19,699 nt of DNA from JBDNFP01 sp041689775 (lineage in GTDB: Bacteria; Bacteroidota; Bacteroidia; Cytophagales; Spirosomataceae). The DNA lies in NCBI GenBank assembly GCA_041689775.1, contig JBDNFP010000175.1, forward strand, positions 1 to 19,699. The letters are read 5' to 3'. Made by a program: the position numbers and the translations under genes. This document shows positions 8,379 to 15,473 of this stretch, one piece after another (the stretch's first letter is position 1; every line of letters begins with the position of its first letter). The notes below the pieces were generated by a model. The model searched no databases and had not been told where the DNA came from. It was given only the letters and a program-made list of their open reading frames with translations.

Positions 8379-10643
8379 ATGAAATACCATTTAATTTTAC
8401 CCAAATTTTTGGGTACTGTATTCTCCTTAGCACTAGGTAGCTTATTCCTGTTATCCGCCTCCGTTATAGCCCAGCGCGTTTCCGGTGTTGTGTACGAGAT
8501 ATCCGCTTCAAAAACAAAAAAAATACCTTTACCGGGTGCAAATATCTATTGGCTTGGTACTTCCCTCGGGGTAAGTGCCGACTCAGTCGGTCGTTTCGAT
8601 ATTCCCCGTTCTACGCAGTCTAATCTGCTGTTGGTTAGTTTTGTGGGGTATCTCAATGATACCCTCCGGGTGGGTGCTGATAGCGATTTTGAATTTGTGT
8701 TGCGCAGCGAAGAGACATTAAAAGAAGTAGTCGTGAAAGGTACCGCTACTACCATCGACCGGATGTCGCCGATCCAAACCGAAATCATCACGAGCCGGGC
8801 ATTGGCCAAGGCTGCCTGCTGCAACCTGTCCGAGAGCTTCGAAACGAATGCCTCGGTATCCGTTTCTTACGCCGATGCGGTCACGGGGTCGAAACAGATC
8901 CAGATGTTGGGCCTTAATGGTGCGTATATTCAAACGAACGTCGAGAATATTCCTTCTATCCGTGGACTAGCCACTACTTTCGGACTCAATTTTGTGCCCG
9001 GTACCTGGATTCAATCCATTGATGTAGGCAAGGGAGCTGGTTCGGTGGTGAATGGTTACGAGTCCATGACGGGCCAGATCAACGTGGAATTACAAAAGCC
9101 CGACAGCCGCGAAAAACTATACTTCAATACCTACGTCAATAACTTTGGTCGGGCGGAAGTAAACCTGAACCTATCGCATCAGATCAACGAAAAGTGGAGT
9201 ACCGGACTACTTACCCACGCCAGTACTCTACAAAATAGAGTGGACAATAACGACGATGGGTTTCTTGATATGCCACTCTATACTCAGTTCAACGTAATCC
9301 AGCGCTGGAAATACCAGAGTGAACGTACCATGGTGCAATTTGGGGTGAAAGCTTTGCACGAAGATCGGATTGGCGGACAAACCAACTTCCGACCGGAAAT
9401 GCGGAATAACGGAGGGCCACCTGTTTATGGGTTCGGCGCGCAAATCAATCGTCTGGAAGTATTCACCAAGATGGCCAAACTATTCCCCGATCAACCCTAC
9501 AAAGGATTAGGGCTAATCCTGAACGCCTCAATTCATGACCAGAACTCCTACTTTGGGTTTACGCCTTACGATGGACGCCAGCAAACCTTGTACGGTAATC
9601 TGATCTATCAATCAATTATTGGGAATACCAACCATTCCTTCAAAACGGGGATAAGCTATATGTTGGACGACTACAACGAGCGCTACCGTGATACCACGAT
9701 GCTTCGAACCGAGTCAGTACCTGGGGTATTTTATGAGTATACCTACAACAACCTCGATAAATTTACGTTAGTGGCTGGTTCACGGGTCGATTTTCATAAT
9801 CTGTACGGTACCCAATTCACACCCAGAGTTCACCTAAAATACCAGCTTGATAATAATACCGCGCTTCGGCTTACGGCCGGGCGTGGCTTTCGGGTAAGTA
9901 ATCCACTGGCGGAGTACTTTGGAAATTTGGTTAGCTCCCGGGCGGTTGTTTTTCGCGAGCAAATCAGGCCGGAGGTATCCTGGAATTATGGTGCGAGTAT
10001 TACCCGAGACTTTGAGTGGCTCGGTATGCCGGGTACTTTTATTGTGGACTACTACCGCACCAATTTTCAAAATCAGCTCGTGGCCGATTTGGAGCATCCC
10101 GGATTTTTGTACTTTTATAATTTACAGGATAAAGCGTTTGCGAATAGCTTTCAGGCCGAGGTAAATCTTACCCCCGATCGTTTTGATTTCAAACTAGCCT
10201 ACCGCCTGTTTGACGTAAAGCAGACCATGGGTGAGCCGTTCGGAGAAAGTGTACTGTTACCCCGCATGATGATCAACCGGGATCGGGTACTATTCAACGC
10301 GGGTTATGCCTTACCCTACGATAAATGGAAGTTTGACTTTACGGTGCAGTGGAATGGCAAACGGCGTATTCCGAACCTTGACCCCGGCTACGACCATACC
10401 ACCTACGTTGATATGCCCACTGATATTGCGCCGGCGTTCTTTAATCTAAATGCGCAGATTACCCGTACGTTTCCGAAGTGGGATTTGTACGTGGGGGGAG
10501 AAAATCTGGGCAACTACCGGCAGAGCAACCCGATCATCGGAGCGAATGATCCGTTTGGCCGGGAATTTGATGCCGGTATTGTGTGGGCACCTGTTGTGGG
10601 CCGTATGGTGTATGCCGGGCTACGGTACAAGATAAAACGATAA
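8379..10643 (+). CDS. TonB-dependent outer-membrane receptor, probably for copper or a copper complex
   Basis: A 754-residue protein starting at ATG 8379; an in-frame TTG at 8364 would only add five residues before the signal peptide. The order is: signal peptide ending near ASVIAQ (residue 32), a carboxypeptidase-regulatory-like beta-sandwich (about 34-110), a plug (about 125-235, with QIQMLGLNGAYIQ and VVNGYESMTGQINVEL), then a 22-strand-type beta-barrel to a C-terminus ending GLRYKIKR. The plug starts with an unusual CC pair (KAACCNLSESF, 147-148), which recurs in the Bacteroidota receptors found near HMA proteins and may contact metal. It would import or bind a substrate at the outer membrane using TonB energy. 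The gene ends 5 bp before the AraC-type regulator, implying co-transcription. Receptor call is certain; copper as substrate is inferred from context. Confidence 0.93.
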   Translation: MKYHLILPKFLGTVFSLALGSLFLLSASVIAQRVSGVVYEISASKTKKIPLPGANIYWLGTSLGVSADSVGRFDIPRSTQSNLLLVSFVGYLNDTLRVGADSDFEFVLRSEETLKEVVVKGTATTIDRMSPIQTEIITSRALAKAACCNLSESFETNASVSVSYADAVTGSKQIQMLGLNGAYIQTNVENIPSIRGLATTFGLNFVPGTWIQSIDVGKGAGSVVNGYESMTGQINVELQKPDSREKLYFNTYVNNFGRAEVNLNLSHQINEKWSTGLLTHASTLQNRVDNNDDGFLDMPLYTQFNVIQRWKYQSERTMVQFGVKALHEDRIGGQTNFRPEMRNNGGPPVYGFGAQINRLEVFTKMAKLFPDQPYKGLGLILNASIHDQNSYFGFTPYDGRQQTLYGNLIYQSIIGNTNHSFKTGISYMLDDYNERYRDTTMLRTESVPGVFYEYTYNNLDKFTLVAGSRVDFHNLYGTQFTPRVHLKYQLDNNTALRLTAGRGFRVSNPLAEYFGNLVSSRAVVFREQIRPEVSWNYGASITRDFEWLGMPGTFIVDYYRTNFQNQLVADLEHPGFLYFYNLQDKAFANSFQAEVNLTPDRFDFKLAYRLFDVKQTMGEPFGESVLLPRMMINRDRVLFNAGYALPYDKWKFDFTVQWNGKRRIPNLDPGYDHTTYVDMPTDIAPAFFNLNAQITRTFPKWDLYVGGENLGNYRQSNPIIGANDPFGREFDAGIVWAPVVGRMVYAGLRYKIKR

Positions 10644-10648
10644 CGAAC

Positions 10649-11218
10649 ATGAAGTTAGCGATAAAAAACATGGTGTGCGACCGCTGCAAGCGAGTCGTGC
10701 GGGAAGAATTGGAAGCATTGGGCCTTAGGGTGGAGCAGATTGACCTGGGCACGGTAGAAGTAGAAGGCGAGCCTTCACAAAACCTAATGAAAAGAGTGGA
10801 GGAGCGCCTCGTGGCTAGCGGATTTGAACTATTGGAAGATCCTCGAATGGTATTAGTGGAGCAGATCAAAACGCTTGTCATTGACGAAGTACAGTATCTT
10901 AAAGGAAACAAGCCAGACCACCTGAACTTTTCAGACTATTTAGCCGAAAAATGTGGCTATGATTATTCATACCTGAGTCATTTATTTTCGACCGAAGCTG
11001 AGCAGACTATTGAACATTATATCATTGCGCAGAAGATTGAAAAAGTAAAAGAGTTGCTTTCTTACGGCGAACTGACCCAAAGTGAAATTGCCTGGCGACT
11101 GGGATACAGTAGCGCAGCCCATTTAGGAAACCAGTTTAAAAAAGTGACGGGTCTTACCCCCGGTGAGTATAAAAAGAGTGGGGAACAGCCCCGAAAAACG
11201 CTGGACAAGGTCAATTGA
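10649..11218 (+). CDS. AraC-family regulator with an N-terminal HMA-like CxxC segment
   Basis: A 189-residue protein from ATG 10649. An upstream in-frame start at 10583 lies inside the receptor gene and adds only an unrelated extension. Residues 1-62 look like a short HMA fold: KNMVCDRCKRVV (Cys10, Cys13) near the start, and the strand-helix pattern ending RLVASGFELLED. Residues about 70-175 form the two helix-turn-helix units of the AraC family, with ELTQSEIAWRLGYSSAAHL and FKKVTGLTPGEYKK as the typical second unit. The arrangement suggests a one-component metal sensor in which Cu(+) at the CxxC changes DNA binding. It follows the receptor stop by 5 bp, so it is translated from the same message and likely regulates the island. 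HTH call is firm; metal sensing is inference. Confidence 0.88.
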   Translation: MKLAIKNMVCDRCKRVVREELEALGLRVEQIDLGTVEVEGEPSQNLMKRVEERLVASGFELLEDPRMVLVEQIKTLVIDEVQYLKGNKPDHLNFSDYLAEKCGYDYSYLSHLFSTEAEQTIEHYIIAQKIEKVKELLSYGELTQSEIAWRLGYSSAAHLGNQFKKVTGLTPGEYKKSGEQPRKTLDKVN

Positions 11219-11351
11219 GTGCCTCGGGGACTTGGTGGACTGAAAAATGGAAAATCCTTAGTAGTACAAAGCGTTACTTGTAGGACAGTAATTGCTTATT
11301 ATCAATCAATTTAATCAGAAAGCTACGTTCCTACTAGCTCTTACCTCATAT

Positions 11352-11618
11352 ATGAAACAAGTATTTTTTGTTCTGGCGTTTAGTACATTGCTTGCTTGCT
11401 CCGGCACCAGCGAGAGTACCACCACCACTACCGAAGCACCCGCCGTTGAGCAGGTTGCGGACGCAAAGCGGTACGCTTGCCCCATGAAGTGCGAAGGAGA
11501 TAAAACCTACGCCGAAGCCGGGAAGTGCCCTGTGTGCGAAATGTACCTGAAAGAAATAGCCATGGCTGACACCGATAGTACTCAGGTTCAGGACGAACAC
11601 GCCGGTCACAACCATTAA
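11352..11618 (+). CDS. Small lipoprotein with a heavy-metal-binding domain
   Basis: An 88-residue protein from ATG 11352; a TTG start at 11292 would extend it past the signal peptide and is rejected. The lipobox is LLAC (lipid-modified Cys16), followed by a Ser/Thr-rich linker. Residues 41-67 fit the short heavy-metal-binding domain seen in CusB-type and P-type ATPase proteins: YACPMKCEGDKTY, then AGKCPVCEMYLKEI, with Cys43, Cys47, Cys59 and Cys62. The chain ends in a His-containing tail, DEHAGHNH. It should sit on the periplasmic face of a membrane and bind Cu or another soft metal. The gap to the regulator is 133 bp without an obvious -7 box. Confidence 0.87.
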   Translation: MKQVFFVLAFSTLLACSGTSESTTTTTEAPAVEQVADAKRYACPMKCEGDKTYAEAGKCPVCEMYLKEIAMADTDSTQVQDEHAGHNH

Positions 11619-11706
11619 TTGAGCTAATTTAGGCCTAGGTGTTTTTAATTAAACGCAAGGTTTCAACAAATTGATTAACTAGTAACAATCTAAAAATTTA
11701 ACTGCT

Positions 11707-12060
11707 ATGAAAGCGATCATTTTTTCAGTACTATTTGCTTTTTCCATGACTATGGGATACGCCCAATCGGGGGAGAAAGTTGTAAAAATAAAAACCTCAG
11801 CCGTCTGTGAGATGTGCCAGGAACGTTTGGAGCGTGATCTGAGCCTGACCAAGGGTGTCAAAGAGGCAAAGCTCAATCTTGATGATAAAGTAATGACCAT
11901 CAAGTATAACACAAAGAAGACAGATGTCGCTTCACTCAAAGAGGCGATTATCAATATTGGTTACGACGCCGATGAGCAGATAGCTGATCAGAAGGCTCAC
12001 GACAAGCTACCGAAGTGCTGTCGTAAAACAGCGCCCCCCCACACGGATGTGAAACACTAA
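11707..12060 (+). CDS. Exported HMA-domain protein (MerP-like periplasmic metal binder)
   Basis: A 117-residue protein with a signal peptide ending at GYAQ (residue 20), followed by one HMA domain (about 24-92). Its metal loop is SAVCEMCQERL, with CxxC at residues 34-37, and the domain ends INIGYDADE. A tail with KLPKCCRK (CC at 104-105) and several His residues may supply further ligands. Similar exported HMA proteins with a KCC tail are common in Bacteroidota metal islands and resemble periplasmic MerP in layout. It would carry copper in the periplasm between the receptor, the lipoprotein and the exporter; that route is inference. A clear intrinsic terminator begins 14 bp after its stop, so it closes this transcript. 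Confidence 0.9.
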   Translation: MKAIIFSVLFAFSMTMGYAQSGEKVVKIKTSAVCEMCQERLERDLSLTKGVKEAKLNLDDKVMTIKYNTKKTDVASLKEAIINIGYDADEQIADQKAHDKLPKCCRKTAPPHTDVKH

Positions 12061-12073
12061 CCGGAATGGGATA

Positions 12074-12109
12074 AAAAACGGGATAACACGAAAGTTTTAT
12101 CCCGTTTTT
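12074..12109 (+). terminator. Intrinsic terminator ending the copper gene run
   Basis: AAAAACGGGATAA (12074-12086) pairs perfectly with TTATCCCGTTTTT (12097-12109) around a 10-nt loop. The 3' arm ends in a run of five T. The A/T-rich outer part makes it usable on either strand, but position favours the plus-strand genes. Confidence 0.88.
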
Positions 12110-12159
12110 CTACTTTTACGGAATCAGTCCGGGGGGCAATGGCCGGATGTTTAGTTCTC

Positions 12160-12930
12160 ATGAAAAAAAGCTTTCACTTTTACATCCGAAAATGGCACCG
12201 ATACCTGGGGCTTTCCATCGGTATTCAGTTTCTGGCTTGGACGATCAGCGGACTCTATTTTAGCTGGTCAAACCTGGATGAAATTCACGGTGATTCGCAG
12301 AAAAAAGCCGCACCGCTAATCTCACTTCAAGAACACCTGGTTTCGCCAGATTTGGTATGGCGCCAGATAAAGGGAGACTCTCTGATTTCTTTCCAACTTA
12401 TGGAGCTTCTCGGGGCACCCGTCTATCAGTTTTCTTATTTTCATAGTGACGCAGGGCACGCCATAAAACATCTCCAATTGGCCGATGCCCGTACGGGAAA
12501 CTTACGTCAGCCTTTGAACGAAACAGAGGCGGTCGCTCTGGCAAAAAGTCGGTTTAACGAGGCTTCTGAGGCAGTTTCGGTTGAGTACCTGACCCAAGTA
12601 GGCAAACATCACGAGTACCGAGAACAACCGTTGCCTGCCTATGCCATAACGTTCGATCATCCTACAAGTACTACTGTATACGTATCTGCCGAAATGGGTA
12701 TGGTGATGAAGTACCGGAATGATCCCTGGCGGATTTTTGACTTTCTGTGGATGGGCCACACTATGGACTTTCAGGGTCGGGACAATTTCAACAACTGGCT
12801 GCTAAGAATATTCTCGGTTTTGGGACTCATTACGGTTATGTCAGGATTAACCCTCTTCGTGGTTAGCAGTCGTACCAAACGTGGTGGAGGTCGTAAAAAA
12901 GCGAGGTTCTCTGAGAAAACAACTTCTTAA
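12160..12930 (+). CDS. PepSY-domain membrane protein with two transmembrane helices
   Basis: A 256-residue protein from ATG 12160; an in-frame ATG at 12139 adds seven residues and cannot be excluded, but the Lys-rich MKKSFHFYIRKWHRYLG start is typical of the family. One membrane helix lies near residues 16-37 (LGLSIGIQFLAWTISGLYF) and one near 220-243 (IFSVLGLITVMSGLTLFVV). Between them is a periplasmic PepSY-type region with KSRFNEA and ending WMGHTMDFQGRDNFNNW. Such proteins occur beside iron and copper uptake genes and are thought to assist electron or metal transfer at the membrane; a specific reaction is not known. It follows the terminator, so it depends on read-through or a weak promoter around 12111-12118 (TACTTTTA). 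Family call is good, role unclear. Confidence 0.83.
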   Translation: MKKSFHFYIRKWHRYLGLSIGIQFLAWTISGLYFSWSNLDEIHGDSQKKAAPLISLQEHLVSPDLVWRQIKGDSLISFQLMELLGAPVYQFSYFHSDAGHAIKHLQLADARTGNLRQPLNETEAVALAKSRFNEASEAVSVEYLTQVGKHHEYREQPLPAYAITFDHPTSTTVYVSAEMGMVMKYRNDPWRIFDFLWMGHTMDFQGRDNFNNWLLRIFSVLGLITVMSGLTLFVVSSRTKRGGGRKKARFSEKTTS

Positions 12931-12941
12931 TCAACCGTGTT

Positions 12942-12949
12942 TATCTTTG
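12942..12949 (+). promoter_or_regulatory. Bacteroidota-type -7 box before kynureninase
   Basis: TATCTTTG is a perfect TAnnTTTG match, 28 bp before the kynureninase ATG and just after the PepSY stop codon. No TTTG was found at the expected -33 distance. Confidence 0.5.
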
Positions 12950-12976
12950 CCTGCATTCATCAGCATTCTTAGTACT

Positions 12977-14251
12977 ATGACAGAATTCCAGAATACCAGC
13001 GCATACGCTCAACAACAAGACGACTCTGATCCGCTCCGGGAGTACCGGGGGCAGTTCCTGATTCCGCAAAAAGACGGGCAGTCGATTACCTATTTCTGCG
13101 GAAACTCATTGGGATTACAGCCGCGCTCTACGCGCGCGGCACTCAACCGTGAGTTGGATGTATGGCAGCACCACGGGGTAGAGGGCTGGTTTGAAGGAGA
13201 AGAGCCTTGGCTTTACTACCACCGCTATTGTAAGGAGCCTCTGGCAAAGATTGTTGGAGCCTTGCCTTCGGAGGTATGCTCCATGAATAACCTGACGGTA
13301 AATCTTCATTTGATGCTAACGAGCTTTTATAAGCCAGAAGGTAACCGGACTAAGGTATTGACGGTGGCCGGAGATTTTCCTTCTGACCAGTACGCCCTCG
13401 AAACTCACATCAAAAGCAGAGGCCTGGATCCGACAAATACTATTATTGAAATTACTCCGCAAGAGGGTGAATATACCCTGCAAACGGATGCTATTCTAGC
13501 GGCTATCCGGGAGCATAAAGATACCCTGGCGTTGGTGATGATGAGTGGTTTGCACTACTACACCGGGCAGGTGTTTGATATGAAAAAAATTGCTACTGAA
13601 GCTCATGAAAATGGCATTTTGGTAGGCTTTGACCTGGCCCATGCCATCGGAAATGCGCCTTTACAACTACACAGCTGGGGCGTAGATTTTGCGATTTGGT
13701 GTTCTTACAAATACGTAAATTCCGGTCCGGGAGGAGTATCGGGCATTTTTGTTCACGAAAAGCATCATACCGCTGGGCTGAATCGACTGGCGGGTTGGTG
13801 GGGTTATGACGAAGCCCGTCGTTTTGAAATGACCAAAGGCTTTGTGCCCATGCCGGGTGCTGATGGCTGGCAGTTGAGTACTCCAGCGATATTGGCCTTG
13901 GCGGTGCATCGGGCCTCACTAGCAATTTTTGAGAAAGCGGGTATCGAAAACCTGCGCGCTAAAAGCGTTAAGTTGACGGCTTATCTTGAATTTGTTCTGG
14001 GAGAAATTAATAATGCACACGGCAGTCCTATTATTCAGATGACGCCCGCTGATCCAAATGAACGCGGAGCTCAGCTTTCACTATTGGTTAATACCAATGG
14101 TAAGCAATTATTTGATTACCTGGTTCAACAGAATATTATTGGAGACTGGCGTGAGCCAAACTGTATTCGATTAGCGCCTACACCGCTATATAATACCTTC
14201 GAGGAAGTATGGAGGGTAGGGCAGATAATTCAGACTTTCTACGAGGATTGA
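12977..14251 (+). CDS. kynU: Kynureninase
   Basis: A 424-residue PLP enzyme (EC 3.7.1.3) that splits L-kynurenine or 3-hydroxykynurenine into (hydroxy)anthranilate and alanine, in tryptophan breakdown or de novo NAD synthesis. Landmarks: YFCGNSLGLQP (39-49), FPSDQYAL, GFDLAHAIGN (Asp219 and His222 near the PLP ring), and WCSYKYVNSGPGG with Lys245 as the Schiff-base lysine. The C-terminal substrate domain ends CIRLAPTPLYNTFEEVW. Length matches bacterial and eukaryotic kynureninases. The reading frame is open to 12881, but that extension overlaps the PepSY gene; ATG 12977 precedes the first conserved segment and follows a -7 box. No other kynurenine-pathway gene is in view. It converges with the next gene with a 10-bp gap. 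Confidence 0.96.
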   Translation: MTEFQNTSAYAQQQDDSDPLREYRGQFLIPQKDGQSITYFCGNSLGLQPRSTRAALNRELDVWQHHGVEGWFEGEEPWLYYHRYCKEPLAKIVGALPSEVCSMNNLTVNLHLMLTSFYKPEGNRTKVLTVAGDFPSDQYALETHIKSRGLDPTNTIIEITPQEGEYTLQTDAILAAIREHKDTLALVMMSGLHYYTGQVFDMKKIATEAHENGILVGFDLAHAIGNAPLQLHSWGVDFAIWCSYKYVNSGPGGVSGIFVHEKHHTAGLNRLAGWWGYDEARRFEMTKGFVPMPGADGWQLSTPAILALAVHRASLAIFEKAGIENLRAKSVKLTAYLEFVLGEINNAHGSPIIQMTPADPNERGAQLSLLVNTNGKQLFDYLVQQNIIGDWREPNCIRLAPTPLYNTFEEVWRVGQIIQTFYED

Positions 14252-14261
14252 TAGTACCTTA

Positions 14262-14702
14262 CTATTCCGTAAAAATGACGCGGTCACCTTTCATTAAAAC
14301 CAGGTTTTTTTTCTGAAAAAGGCGAAGCCCTTCTTTTTCCCAGCAGAGATCAACTTTTTCTCCACTACGCAGCATTAAAAGTGAGGTCGAAAGTTCGGGC
14401 AGGAATACTTCTACCTCGCTTTCGTCTTCTAAAAAAATCACAAAAGCCGATAGTTCAGCACTGCTGTTTTTAACTGCCGGGCTCAAACGCGTGCCCTCTT
14501 CGAATAGTCTGACGCAATTATTCTTAACGGTTGACCATGTATAGCCGGCCGAAGCAATGCAAGCATGTTCATCATGATCTCCGCCAACCTGGGCTAACGT
14601 AGAGCCCCTCATTTCCTTCACCTGATCTGATTTTTGGACTTGACAGCCTAATAACAATGTTATGGTCAATAGGATGCATTGTTTATGAATTCTTCTTAAC
14701 AT
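14262..14702 (-). CDS. Unrecognised small lipoprotein
   Basis: I do not recognise the family. From ATG 14702 it has 146 residues; the frame is open to 14735 but the Met at 14702 directly precedes a lipoprotein signal, MLRRIHKQCILLTITLLLGC, whose final Cys fits a lipobox. The mature part has a short segment ACIASAGYTWSTVKNNCVRLF with two Cys 17 residues apart, which could form a disulfide in the periplasm. The remainder is alternating strand-like (SAFVIFLEDESEVEVFLPE, KNLVLMKGDRVIFTE), suggesting a small beta-domain. Its stop codon faces that of kynureninase across 10 bp, and a short inverted-repeat element lies 65 bp upstream of its start. Confidence 0.75.
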   Translation of the reverse strand: MLRRIHKQCILLTITLLLGCQVQKSDQVKEMRGSTLAQVGGDHDEHACIASAGYTWSTVKNNCVRLFEEGTRLSPAVKNSSAELSAFVIFLEDESEVEVFLPELSTSLLMLRSGEKVDLCWEKEGLRLFQKKNLVLMKGDRVIFTE

Positions 14703-15071
14703 CTCAATATGTGTATAGTGTAATCGATTTACCAAAGAGCCAGGTTATTTGACTATTTTTTTCTTGCTAAGTTCTAACGCAGAATTAGTTCGTACCATTA
14801 ATTTAGCTAAACTAATAGCTGTTAGCTACTTAACCAGTTTTATAATCGTTTGTAATAGACTTAAAAACTTTGCCAATAAAGTTAACTACCGCTAGTGTAT
14901 TTTTTTGATTCTTTTTTAATCATTTCTGGATGTGATGGTGGTCATTGGGTTGCGGGAGTAAAGCAGCCATATTTATAAATAGTACCAGAGCTGCCGTTAA
15001 TTTTAATTGACTCTAGCGAAGTTTCTTCACAATGAAACAGCCAAAAACCGTACCAATAAAATTTTCGCCTA
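14703..15071. other. 369-bp intergenic region
   Basis: Divergent spacer between the lipoprotein (minus) and the helical protein (plus). It is A/T-rich and holds the short inverted-repeat element at 14768-14832. It also has a 6-bp inverted repeat AACTTT/AAAGTT around 14866-14884 that I do not interpret. No gene and no perfect -7 box were found. Confidence 0.6.
14768..14832. repeat. MITE-like element, copy 1
   Basis: About 65 bp. The first 23 bp (14768-14790) are identical to 17609-17631, and 14809-14831 are identical to 17705-17727. The two ends of the element are also imperfect inverted repeats of each other: TAAGTT-CTAACGCAG at one end, TAAGTAGCTAACAG reading in from the other, each followed by ATTAGTT. 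The element begins and ends with TA. The 18-bp centre has no coding capacity. Confidence 0.7.
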
Positions 15072-15452
15072 ATGAAAGCCAAGCAATACAAAGAACTTGT
15101 AGATGTGCATCTGCAACATCGAATCTGGCGCAATGAGCTGGAAATGGCCATGATCGAAATTGATTTCTGGGAAGACCTGCTAGAAACCAAAAAGAAAAAG
15201 AAAACAAGCGAGGAACTTTTGCCGGGCGAGGCAGACGTTATGAGTTATTTGCACCGGTACCAGCGTCTGTCCCAGGAGTTATTGGCGGAGTTGCAAAAAC
15301 AAGATAAGCAAGTGGCCGATGGAGTGCAGCACAACCGCGTACTAGCTCCCCCGACGATGGAAGATCATAAGTATCTACGCGAACAAATGGATACGTTCCG
15401 GGCTGATTTCCTGAGTTTTAAAAATAAAGTGCGTCAGTTTGTAATAGCTTAG
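15072..15452 (+). CDS. Unrecognised helical, coiled-coil-like protein
   Basis: A 126-residue protein that I cannot assign to a family. It is rich in charged residues and looks wholly alpha-helical: a first helix (about 3-40, YKELVDVHLQHRIWRNELEM and IDFWEDLLET), a basic turn KKKKKT, a second heptad-like helix (MSYLHRYQRLSQELLAELQ), a short Pro break (LAPPTMEDH) and a third helix ending FLSFKNKVRQFVIA. No signal peptide, membrane helix or Cys is present, so it should be cytosolic. The layout recalls a small antiparallel three-helix bundle such as hemerythrin-like or spectrin-like repeats, but metal-ligand spacing is not evident. Its end faces the sulfatase gene across 21 bp. It is likely a real gene: ATG start, long helical pattern, ordinary codon use. 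Confidence 0.75.
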   Translation: MKAKQYKELVDVHLQHRIWRNELEMAMIEIDFWEDLLETKKKKKTSEELLPGEADVMSYLHRYQRLSQELLAELQKQDKQVADGVQHNRVLAPPTMEDHKYLREQMDTFRADFLSFKNKVRQFVIA

Positions 15453-15473
15453 CCCACTAGTAAAGCTATTGAT

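Noticed and set aside
10583..10648. Longer N-terminus for the AraC-type regulator
   Set aside because: The extra 22 codons lie inside the end of the receptor gene and encode a Cys-rich stretch unlike the family; ATG 10649 follows the receptor stop by 5 bp.
12881..12976. Longer N-terminus for kynureninase
   Set aside because: It overlaps the PepSY gene, is basic and unrelated to kynureninases, and the -7 box at 12942 lies inside it.
14866..14884. AACTTT/AAAGTT hairpin as a terminator or operator
   Set aside because: Only six A/T-rich pairs, no T-run in a useful place and no nearby gene end; frequent by chance in such spacers.
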